Of a stretch of DNA of 12,220 nucleotides, positions 1-6,103 are shown piece by piece (positions within the stretch are counted from its first letter, which is position 1; each line of letters begins with the position of its first letter). The stretch spans positions 1 through 12,220 of the forward strand of contig PUMS01000315.1 of NCBI GenBank assembly GCA_003551485.1, in the 5' to 3' direction. Source of the DNA: Phycisphaeraceae bacterium (lineage in GTDB: Bacteria; Planctomycetota; Phycisphaerae; Phycisphaerales; Phycisphaeraceae). The notes beneath the pieces were generated by a model that did no database searches, was not told where the DNA came from, and saw only the letters and a program-made list of their open reading frames with translations. The translations under genes and the position numbers were made by a program.

Positions 1-285
1 CCCGCCCCCGCAAGCCCCGCCCCCGGAAGTCATATTCCCCCCGGAAGTGCCCTTGGAAGTGCCCTTGCCCCCGCTCTGGCGGGTGACTTCGGTTGCGATG
101 CGTCTGCCTGCGGGGGCGTTCGGTCCGGGAAATGGACGCCGTCGCCTGTGGGCGTGGGAGCGGTTGCGGGCTCGAGGTCACTTCCGAGGGCGGGAGCGGG
201 GGCGCAGTCACTTCCCGCGACGGCTGCACTTCCGGGGGCGCAGTCGCTTCCGGGGGCGGGGGCACTTCCGGGGGCGGGGGTGGGG
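1..285. repeat. GC-rich CTTCCGGGGGCG repeat tract in two opposed orientations
   Basis: Units of the type CACTTCCGGGGGCGG occur in forward orientation at about 179-190, 207-217, 227-240, 245-257 and 263-277. The reverse complement (CCGCCCCCGGAAGT and shorter forms) occurs at about 17-30, 36-48 and 53-68. The two clusters face each other across about 100 bp, so the tract could fold into a large imperfect hairpin. It lies within the open reading frame of the HYExAFE-like protein and is translated as Leu-Pro-Gly-Ala repeats. Related units occur at 2784-2812, 5150-5193 and 10079-10128. Confidence 0.75.
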
Positions 286-732
286 ACGTTGAAGAATTTT
301 GATTTTCTGGTGTATCCGCCGGGCGGGGCGAACCTGCTGGTGGATGTCAAGGGGCGCAAGCACAGTGGGCGTAGTGGACGGGCGTTGAACAACTGGGTGA
401 CCGAATCGGACATCAGTTCGCTGCGGGCCTGGCAGCGCTGCTTCGGGCCGGGCTTCCGCGCGGTGTTCGCGTTCCTCTACTGGTGCGATCGCCAGCCGGC
501 CGATGCCTTGTTCCTGGAGCTGTTCGAGTTCAACCGGCGCTGGTATGCGATGCTGGCCGTCACCGTGGACGACTACGCCGCGCACATGACGCGCCGAAGC
601 CGGCGCTGGGGCACGGTGAACCTGCCGGCCGAAGACTACGACCGGCTCAGCCACACCTTCGCCCAACTCTGCCAGCCCCCCCGGCCCCACACGCCTCGGC
701 CTCAGCCGCAGCCGTGCGCGGTGCGGGTATGA
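1..732 (+). CDS. HYExAFE-like protein with PD-(D/E)xK-type core, 5'-partial
   Basis: The frame is open from the first base of the window to a TGA at 730-732, giving 243 codons, so the true start probably lies to the left; a GTG at 148 would be the fallback start. Codons 1 to about 95 are low-complexity (Pro/Gly/Ala/Ser) and coincide with a DNA repeat tract. From about nt 286 the protein becomes ordinary: LKNFDFLVYPPGG, then LLVDVKGRK (Asp115, Lys117 counted from base 1), then NNWVTESDISSLRAWQ and FRAVFAFLYWC. The FDF...VDVKG pattern matches a PD-(D/E)xK nuclease-like core, and the whole block resembles the HYExAFE family known from planctomycetes. The N-terminal motif that names the family is not in the window and would lie upstream of the repeat tract. 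The C-terminal tail is Pro-rich. Nuclease activity is inferred from the fold pattern only; the substrate is unknown. Confidence 0.7.
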   Translation, partial: PAPASPAPGSHIPPGSALGSALAPALAGDFGCDASACGGVRSGKWTPSPVGVGAVAGSRSLPRAGAGAQSLPATAALPGAQSLPGAGALPGAGVGTLKNFDFLVYPPGGANLLVDVKGRKHSGRSGRALNNWVTESDISSLRAWQRCFGPGFRAVFAFLYWCDRQPADALFLELFEFNRRWYAMLAVTVDDYAAHMTRRSRRWGTVNLPAEDYDRLSHTFAQLCQPPRPHTPRPQPQPCAVRV

Positions 733-810
733 AGAGGGCTCACCACAGACAACTCAGCCCGGCATGGCCGCATCCCAGCGGCCGACAGACGCGAGTTGGG
801 AGGGGGATGA

Positions 811-924
811 TCTCACGCGAAGGCGTGAAGGCGCGAAGGAAGAGAGTGGGTATCGGAATATCGGGTTCGTGTGGCATCAGCGTTTCTGCTGTTCTTCTCC
901 GCGGCTTTGCGCCTACGCGTGAAC
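811..924. repeat. Inverted-repeat element, copy 1 (CACGCGAAGG family)
   Basis: The left arm, about 811-842, reads TCTCACGCGAAGGCGTGAAG and continues with GCGCGAAGGAAG. The right arm, 891-924, is its imperfect reverse complement, ending TTTGCGCCTACGCGTGAAC. The arms enclose about 48 bp of non-repeated sequence. No transposase or gene lies inside. Two further copies are at 2422-2531 and 5739-5843. The rest of the 733-1049 intergenic stretch holds only a candidate -10 box near its right end. Confidence 0.75.
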
Positions 925-1009
925 CCATCTTCTGTAGCACCTGACGGCCGGCACGGCTGTTCGGTCGCGGCTCGGCTGCATCGGGCAGGGGCGCCTGGCG
1001 GTCGGCCGC

Positions 1010-1015
1010 TATAAT
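1010..1015 (+). promoter_or_regulatory. Candidate -10 box TATAAT
   Basis: A perfect TATAAT lies 34 bp upstream of the ATG at 1050, in a strongly GC-rich context where it stands out. No TTGACA-like -35 hexamer is visible at 16-18 bp spacing, so this is a -10-only candidate for the dehydrogenase gene. Confidence 0.4.
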
Positions 1016-1049
1016 CGGGCCGTCTGCCTGTGACTTGAAGGGAATTGCC

Positions 1050-2333
1050 ATGACCAGTCTTGCCAGGTTCCGCGATCCGGCGGCGTTGACTGTTCCGCGG
1101 ACCATGCGGGCGCTGACGCTGTCGGGCGCCGGCTTCGACAGCCTCGCCGTGCGCGAATTGCCCGTGCCCGAGCCTGGGCCGGACCAGTTGCTTGCCCGCG
1201 TCGATGCCGCGGGGGTGTGCACGTCGATCCTGAAGCTGCTCGCCCAGGGCAGCGAGCACAAGTTCCTCAACGGCTGGGACATGCAGCGACACCCGGTCAT
1301 TCTCGGAGATGAAGGGGCCGTGACCCTGGTGAAGGTGGGGGCGAACCTGACCGGCCGCTTCGCCCCGGGCCAGCGCTACGCGGTGCAGCCGGCGGTGGAC
1401 GTGGCGCCGATCAACCACCGCCAACGCTACCGCGACAACGCCCGCGGCATGAGCAAGGTCGCGGTCGGGTACACGCTGCACGGCCACCTCGCCCAGTACA
1501 TGCTCATCACCGAGGAGGTGCTCGCCGGCCGGTGCCTGCTGCCGCTGCCGGATGAGGCGATGCCCTACTTCAGTGTGTCGATGGCCGAGCCGATCTCGTG
1601 CGTCTACTCGGCCCAGGACCGGCAGGTCCACCTGCACAAGGCCGACCCCTTCTCCCCGCGCGCGGCGAAGCTGGGGCTGCTCGAAGGGGGCCTGACCGCC
1701 GTCATCGGCGCCGGGGCCATGGGCCGGATGCACGCTGAACTGGCCATGCGCTACCGGCCGCGTGCCATCATCGTCAGCGACCCGCTCGAGCAGCGCCTCG
1801 CCGCGACGCGGGACAAACTCGCCGCCCGCGCCGAGGCCGCGGGCGTGCGCCTGCTGACGGTCACCCCTCAGCAGCTTGGCGACACCGTCGCCGCCGAGAG
1901 CGACGGCCTTGGCGTGGACGACCTGATCCTGGCCGTGGGCGTGCAGAAGGTGCAGCAGCAGGCACTGGACCTGCTCGGGCCCGGCGGCGTGGCCAACCTC
2001 TTTGGCGGCCTGCCCCGCGGGCAGCACACCCTCGAGGTCGATGCCATCCGCGTGCACTATGAGGAGATCAAGCTCGTGGGCTCCAGCGGCGGGGCGCCCT
2101 CGGACATGGCCGCCACCCTCGACGCCATCGCGCAGGACCAGATCGACCCGGGCAACTACGTCTATGCGGTCGGCGGCCTCGATCACGCCATCGAGGTGCT
2201 GCACCTGATCGAGCAGAACCGCGTCGACGGCAAGGCCATCCTCTACCCCCACGCCCGCATCGACACGCTGACCAACGTCGAGCACTGGAGCGGTCAGCAG
2301 GAAGCGCAATTGCTCGAGTCGCACCTGGCCTGA
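1050..2333 (+). CDS. Zinc-binding-type (MDR) dehydrogenase, L-sorbose-1-phosphate reductase-like
   Basis: The protein has 427 residues, starting at ATG 1050 with AAGGGA 6 bp upstream; a TTG at 1035 is in frame but would put the Shine-Dalgarno sequence inside the gene. It is an NAD(P)-dependent alcohol/polyol dehydrogenase of the medium-chain superfamily. The catalytic domain has AGVCTS (Cys57), HPVILGDEGA (81-90), FAPGQRYAVQ (104-113) and MAEPISCVYSA (178-188). The Rossmann motif is GAGAMG (220-225) with Asp244 (IVSDP) at the end of the second strand. The four-Cys structural-zinc lobe is absent. The usual GHE of the family reads GDE (Asp87), which may alter zinc binding. The layout around GQRY, EPISCV, VHYEEIKLVGSSGG (about residues 335-348) and the C-terminal LT...W resembles SorE (L-sorbose-1-phosphate reductase) as I recall it. 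The true substrate is not determinable here. A GH13 gene follows after about 490 bp, which fits a sugar-related role, but the two are not tightly linked. Confidence 0.82.
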   Translation: MTSLARFRDPAALTVPRTMRALTLSGAGFDSLAVRELPVPEPGPDQLLARVDAAGVCTSILKLLAQGSEHKFLNGWDMQRHPVILGDEGAVTLVKVGANLTGRFAPGQRYAVQPAVDVAPINHRQRYRDNARGMSKVAVGYTLHGHLAQYMLITEEVLAGRCLLPLPDEAMPYFSVSMAEPISCVYSAQDRQVHLHKADPFSPRAAKLGLLEGGLTAVIGAGAMGRMHAELAMRYRPRAIIVSDPLEQRLAATRDKLAARAEAAGVRLLTVTPQQLGDTVAAESDGLGVDDLILAVGVQKVQQQALDLLGPGGVANLFGGLPRGQHTLEVDAIRVHYEEIKLVGSSGGAPSDMAATLDAIAQDQIDPGNYVYAVGGLDHAIEVLHLIEQNRVDGKAILYPHARIDTLTNVEHWSGQQEAQLLESHLA

Positions 2334-2421
2334 CCCGGTGTCTTGACCGCCCTGGTGTTTCACAACGCGGCTCAACCGCAACCCGTGCTCAGCAAGGGGT
2401 GGGGCGATGCGGAGAAAAGAA

Positions 2422-2531
2422 GGTCTCACGCGAAGGCGCGAAGCCGCGAAGGAAGAACCGGAGTGCCCGTTCACGGGTCATCTCATGAGCTGCTCTCCTC
2501 TGTCCTTCTTCTGCGCCCCCTTGCGGTTCAA
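2422..2531. repeat. Inverted-repeat element, copy 2 (CACGCGAAGG family)
   Basis: The left arm, 2422-2458, reads GGTCTCACGCGAAGGCGCGA and continues AGCCGCGAAGGAAGAAC. The right arm, 2502-2531, is an imperfect reverse complement ending CCTTGCGGTTCAA. It is preceded by GATGCGGAGAA (2406-2416), which also precedes copy 3 as GATGCGGAAGAA. It sits in the 491-bp gap between the dehydrogenase and the GH13 gene. Confidence 0.72.
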
Positions 2532-2575
2532 AAACACCTTCACACGCGGGCGGTGCCCATCCTGTCGAGAGAGAT

Positions 2576-2612
2576 GCTCACCGCAGAGGACGCGGAGGGA
2601 CGCAGAGGATGG
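2576..2612. repeat. GCAGAGGACGC-type short repeat tract
   Basis: About three imperfect 11-12 bp units of the form CGCAGAGGA(CG) follow CTCAC: CCGCAGAGGACGCGGAGGGA, then CGCAGAGGATGG. Tracts of this kind, together with the CACGCGAAGG type, recur between genes in many bacteria. Its position just downstream of copy 2 of the inverted-repeat element makes a compound repeat site. Confidence 0.55.
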
Positions 2613-2652
2613 AAAGTATCCACGGCCCCGCGGGCGGGGGGCGGGCGGCGGT

Positions 2653-2679
2653 TTGCGCCGGTGTCGCGGGTGGTAGAAT
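2653..2679 (+). promoter_or_regulatory. Candidate promoter, TTGCGC-N15-TAGAAT
   Basis: TTGCGC (2653-2658) and TAGAAT (2674-2679) are separated by 15 bp, slightly short for a sigma-70 promoter. They lie about 145 bp upstream of the GH13 start. The intervening sequence is G-rich and includes a CTTCCGGGGG-type repeat at 2784-2812. Confidence 0.3.
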
Positions 2680-2783
2680 GGGTCCGATTCGCCGCCGCTT
2701 CGGGAGATGGCTGCGCGGGAGGGCGGTGCGATGGCCACAGGCGTGGGGGGTGGAGTTGGGGGCGGCGATGTGGGTTTCGTGCG

Positions 2784-2812
2784 TAGTTCCGGGGGCGGGT
2801 TTCCGGGGGGCA
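2784..2812. repeat. TTCCGGGGG repeat pair just before the GH13 ribosome binding site
   Basis: Two TTCCGGGGG units (AGTTCCGGGGGCGGG and TTTCCGGGGGG) stand immediately upstream of the AGGAG at 2812-2816. They belong to the same repeat type as those at 1-285, 5150-5193 and 10079-10128. Confidence 0.55.
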
Positions 2813-2824
2813 GGAGTGTGGATC

Positions 2825-3304
2825 ATGACCAGGGTGTTGGCGGATGCGCCGCGGTCGTTGTCGGAGGTGGACCTTCGGCCGGTGGGGCCGGTGTGTCCCA
2901 GTCCGGTCACGTGGCGCGATCAGACGGTCTACTTTCTGCTGCCCGACCGGTTCAGTGACGGGGGCGAGGAGGGTCGGCCGCGGTATGAGCCCGGCCGGTT
3001 CGATGCGCGGGACCACGCCCAGTGGATGCGGGCCGGCCGGCGGTTTCAGGGCGGCACGCTGGCGGGGATTCAGAGCAAGCTGGGGTATCTGAAGGACCTG
3101 GGCGTCACGACGCTGTGGATCGGACCCATCTGGAAGCAGCGCAGCGCCATGCAGACCTATCACGGTTATGCGGTGCAGAACTTCCTGGACGTGGACCCGC
3201 GCTTCGGCACACGGCAGGCGCTGCGCGACCTGGTGGATGCGGCCCATGACCGGGGCATGTACGTGCTGCTGGACATCATCTACAACCACACCGGTGACAA
3301 CTGA
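2825..3304 (+). pseudogene. GH13 alpha-amylase family protein, N-terminal part ending at an in-frame TGA
   Basis: ATG 2825 is chosen because AGGAG (2812-2816) is 8 bp upstream; the frame is open further left to 2609, but that part covers repeat DNA. The 159 residues begin the (beta/alpha)8 barrel: VTWRDQTVYFLLPDRFSDG, then GGTLAGIQSKLGYLKDLGVT, TTLWIGPIW, YHGYAVQNFLDVDPRFGT, and conserved region I as DIIYNHTGDN (150-159). It stops at TGA 3302-3304, and the next in-frame codons read FYDDHGRP, so the uninterrupted sequence would be HTGDN-W-FYDDHG. Conserved regions II-IV are all in the downstream half, so this piece alone cannot be an active glycosidase. No signal peptide is visible, so the full protein would act on alpha-glucans in the cytoplasm. 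Confidence 0.8.
3302..3304 (+). other. In-frame TGA interrupting the GH13 gene at a probable Trp codon
   Basis: The reading frame continues unbroken from 2825 to 4738 except for this single TGA at codon 160. A G-to-A change in TGG would produce it. TGA ends several neighbouring genes (732, 2333, 5647, 9337), so reassignment of TGA to Trp throughout the genome is unlikely. Sequencing error, recent nonsense mutation and readthrough remain open. Confidence 0.85.
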
Positions 3305-4738
3305 TTCTACGATGACCATGGCCGGCCGCGCTCGACGATGCCCTACCGGTTCCAGCCGCGCTACCGGTTCCTGGGCTACCGCGGCGAGGGAGGGGGCGTG
3401 ATCGGCGCGGCGGAGGAACTGGGTCCGGAAGACGGCGTCTGGCCGCGCGAGTTTCAGTCGCCGCGGTGGTACACCCGCGCCGGGTCGGTGGGCCGCTGGG
3501 ACAGCGAGCCGTGGGAGGATCCGCTCCATCCCAGCGCCGAGTTTCGGCGCGGCGACTTCTTCGAGTTGAAGAACCTGCGGACCGGCGACCTCGAGCCCCC
3601 CGGTGCCGAGGTGCTCGCCGGGCTCATCAAGGTCTACCAGTACTGGATCGCGCTGAGCGATTGCGACGGCTTTCGCGTGGACACGGTCAAGCACGTCTCG
3701 TGGGAGGCCTCCCGCAACTTCTGCGGGGCGATCCACGAGTACGCCCAGTCGATCGGCAAGGAGAATTTCCTGCTGCTGGGCGAGGTCACCGGCGGGGCGG
3801 ACATGGCACGCAACTACCTGGAAATCTTCGGGCGCAACCTCGACGCCGTGCTGGACATCGGCGCCCCCGCCGCGGCGCTGCGCGGCTTCACCAAAGGCCT
3901 GCGCCACCCGCAGGACTTCTTCCGCAAGTTCGGCGGGCACGATGCGCTGGGCACGCACCGTGAGGTGGGCAAGTACCACGTGTCGGTGCTGGACGATCAC
4001 GACATGGTCGGGCAGAAAAAAGCCCGCTACGCCGCGGGCAACACCACCGAATGGCGCCACGAGCAGGTGGCGCACGCGGCGGGCGTGCAACTGACCACGC
4101 TGGGCATTCCCTGCCTCTACTACGGCACCGAGCAGGCCCTCGACGGCACCGTCGACCGCCACGATGCGCGGATCGAGCCGCCCGACGGCCATGGCGAGAT
4201 TCCCTTCGCCGACCGCTACGTCCGCGAGGCGATGTTCGGCGCGACCTTCGGGGCCTTCCGCACCAGCGGTTGCCACTTCTTCGACCCCGGGCACCCGACC
4301 TACCAGCGCATCGCCGCGATCGCACGCGTGCGCAACGGGGCCGACGCCGTCGGCCGCTGCCTCCGCCGGGGGCGCCAGTACCTGCGGCCGACCTCGTTTC
4401 TGGGCCGGCCGTTCGGCATCTGGGGTCCGGGCGAGTTGGTGGCCTGGTCGCGCATCTTCGTGGGTAGCGAAGTGCTGATGGTGTTCAACAGCCACGGCGC
4501 CCAGGCGCGGGGCGCGATGGTCACGGTGGACGCGGCGCTGCACGCCGCGGGCGAGCCGATGCGCTACCTCTACCGCGGCGACTGGAGCGCCGCGCAGTTG
4601 GCCGATCTGCCCGACGACCAGACCGTCCCCGTCGATAAGGGCCCCGACGGCCGCCTGGTCGTACACATTCACCTGCCGCCGTCGGGCTTTGCGATCCTGG
4701 CGAGCGGGCAGGGAATGCAGAGCGTCGCGGTCCGATAA
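3305..4738 (+). pseudogene. GH13 alpha-amylase family protein, C-terminal part with the catalytic residues
   Basis: The frame resumes directly after the TGA; the first ATG is at 3338 (MPYRF) but it has no Shine-Dalgarno sequence, which argues against separate translation. Numbering from ATG 2825, conserved region II is GFRVDTVKH with the nucleophile Asp286. Region III is LLLGEV with the acid/base Glu320, and region IV is SVLDDHD with Asp393. All three catalytic carboxylates are therefore intact. LGIPCLYYGTEQAL follows at the end of the barrel, and a beta-rich C-terminal domain ends at TAA 4736-4738. The uninterrupted protein would have 637 residues, a normal length for the family. Retention of every catalytic motif beyond the stop indicates a very recent mutation, a sequence error or readthrough rather than an old pseudogene. 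The exact specificity (amylase, glucanotransferase or other) cannot be told. Confidence 0.8.
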
Positions 4739-4918
4739 CTGCCCGCATTTCCCGGTACGCGTGGGCCGTCAGTTGCCGGTTGACCCCGCGGCGGCCTGTC
4801 TGCGAGGGCGAGGCGATGGGTTGGTTGTTTCTTTCAGCCGCGGTGCGGCGTTGTGCCGATGTCGGGATGGCGGAGGCCGCGCGGATGCTGCGCGGTGGCG
4901 ACCGCATCGGAAACCGTC

Positions 4919-5647
4919 ATGCCCTGGCCGATCCTGCTCTATGCGCCCACGGACCTGCTGCTGCCCATCGGAGCGGTGCTGATCGTCCTGTCGCTGGTGC
5001 TGATGCGCAAGAAGCGCCGCCACCGGGCCGCTTCGGCCGCGCGTTGGCAGCCGCGCGGCGGACCCGACAGCGCACCGCTGCATGACCAGACCGGCGCCGG
5101 GGGGAGGAGGATGCACGAGATTGCCGGTGGCGACAGGGGCCCTACAGGGGCTTCCGGGGGTGGCACTTCCGGGGGTGGCACTTCCGGGGGTGGGGTGCGG
5201 CGTGATCTTGAGGAGTTGATGGTCGAGGTCGAGCAGCTTGCCAGGCGGCTGGGCAGCCAGCTCGACAACAAGGCCCGACGCCTGGAGATGTTGATCGCCG
5301 AGGCCGATCGGCGCATCGCCAGGCTCGGCCAACTCCAGGCCGGCCCTGTGACGCCCGACGGGGCCGCTGGAAGCTCGGCAAGCCCCACTGCTTCGCGCTC
5401 GCCCGCTGCTGCGCAGGGGCCGGCCCATGCCGGCGACCAGGTGGCGGCATCCGCTACGGCCCAGGGGGCCGCTTCGAGCTCGACCTGGCGCCGTGCCGAG
5501 CCGCCAGACCATCCGCTGTCACGTCAGGTATGGCGGCTGGCCGCCGCGGGCAAGGATGCGGCCAGCATCGCCGCCGAACTCGACGAGCACGAGGGCAAGA
5601 TCGAACTCATCCTCGCCCTCGCCGGCCGCGGCATTTCTGGCAGATGA
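4919..5647 (+). CDS. Membrane-anchored coiled-coil protein with DUF2802/DUF6115-like C-terminus
   Basis: The protein has 242 residues. ATG 4919 is preferred over an upstream in-frame GTG-type start (4853) because the membrane segment then begins the protein; the Shine-Dalgarno sequence is weak. One transmembrane helix lies at about 11-29 (TDLLLPIGAVLIVLSLVLM), followed by the basic stop-transfer RKKRRHR, so the bulk is probably cytoplasmic. A linker at 79-92 is SGGGTSGGGTSGGG, encoded exactly by the CTTCCGGGGGTGG DNA repeat. Residues 94-138 are heptad-like and rich in Leu/Glu/Arg (coiled coil), and 140-195 is an Ala/Ser/Pro-rich linker. The end, HPLSRQVWRLAAAGKDAASI to ELILAL (198-234), has the pattern of the small helical domain of DUF2802/DUF6115 proteins. 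Function is unknown. The 180 bp before the gene hold no clear promoter or terminator. Confidence 0.72.
   Translation: MPWPILLYAPTDLLLPIGAVLIVLSLVLMRKKRRHRAASAARWQPRGGPDSAPLHDQTGAGGRRMHEIAGGDRGPTGASGGGTSGGGTSGGGVRRDLEELMVEVEQLARRLGSQLDNKARRLEMLIAEADRRIARLGQLQAGPVTPDGAAGSSASPTASRSPAAAQGPAHAGDQVAASATAQGAASSSTWRRAEPPDHPLSRQVWRLAAAGKDAASIAAELDEHEGKIELILALAGRGISGR
5150..5193. repeat. Three tandem 15-bp CTTCCGGGGGTGGCA repeats inside a gene
   Basis: The unit GGCACTTCCGGGGGT is repeated head to tail about three times within the coding sequence of the membrane-anchored protein. Because 15 is a multiple of three, each unit adds the five residues TSGGG without shifting frame. The related repeat in the 1-285 tract is read in a different frame, giving LPGA. 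Confidence 0.8.
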
Positions 5648-5738
5648 TATCCACCGTCCCCGCTGACCTCCGCGTCCTTCCCCCATGCGGGTCAGTATCG
5701 CCGCTCTGGCGCAACCGGCCATATGCAATGGGCCGGGT

Positions 5739-5843
5739 GATGCGGAAGAAGTGCCTCGCGCGAAGGCGCGAGGGAAGTATCAGATGACGAGCGTGTTCGT
5801 TGCACCGGCCGTTTTGTCCTGCTTCGCGGCTTCTGCGCGTCAG
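5739..5843. repeat. Inverted-repeat element, copy 3 (CACGCGAAGG family)
   Basis: The left arm, about 5739-5778, contains GATGCGGAAGAAGTGCCTCG followed by CGCGAAGGCGCGAGGGAAG. The right arm, about 5811-5843, contains CTGCTTCGCGGCTTCTGCGC, its imperfect reverse complement. It lies in the 456-bp gap before the large secreted protein gene. The rest of that gap, 5844-5998, shows a run of Gs at about 5970-5982 and no gene I can support. Confidence 0.65.
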
Positions 5844-5999
5844 GCGGAGCCTGACTGGTCTTGCAGGATGAGAGGAGTCTGCCATGTGAAGTGCTGGTAA
5901 CGACGTGTAGCCACGGCCTGCGGCGGTGAGGTGACGAGCCGCCGGGAGCAAGGCCGGTCCGTGCGCCGGGGGGGGCGGGGGGCCGCCATTGTGATGGAT

Positions 6000-6011
6000 T
6001 TTTGCGCAAAA
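6000..6011. promoter_or_regulatory. AT-rich 12-bp palindrome TTTTGCGCAAAA
   Basis: This perfect 12-bp palindrome lies about 92 bp upstream of the GTG start at 6104 and is one of the few AT-rich spots in the region. A weak -10-like TACGAT is at 6039-6044. It could be an operator for a dimeric repressor or activator; no regulator gene is in the window. Confidence 0.3.
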
Positions 6012-6103
6012 GTGAATGAAACGCCCGCATGGGGCGGGTACGATGCACCTGAGGTGGGGGGGCGTTGCCGCGTCGGTCCATGGTTCACAGAGAGGAGTTC
6101 ATC

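Noticed and set aside
813..2474. Minus-strand open frame of 553 codons opposite the dehydrogenase
   Set aside because: It spans a real plus-strand gene and two intergenic repeat elements, so it is not a gene.
3302..3304. Selenocysteine at the GH13 TGA
   Set aside because: The position fits Trp, GH13 enzymes use no selenocysteine here, and no downstream hairpin of the SECIS type was evident.
2540..4672. Minus-strand open frame of 710 codons opposite the GH13 gene
   Set aside because: The plus strand here carries conserved GH13 motifs; the minus frame is a GC-rich shadow with no recognisable domain.
4780..5085. Possible small gene with ATG at 4816 before the membrane protein
   Set aside because: It overlaps the supported gene in another frame, has no ribosome binding site, and the later part is a low-complexity shadow.
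5150..5193. CRISPR array
   Set aside because: The units are 15-bp head-to-tail repeats without spacers and lie inside a coding sequence.
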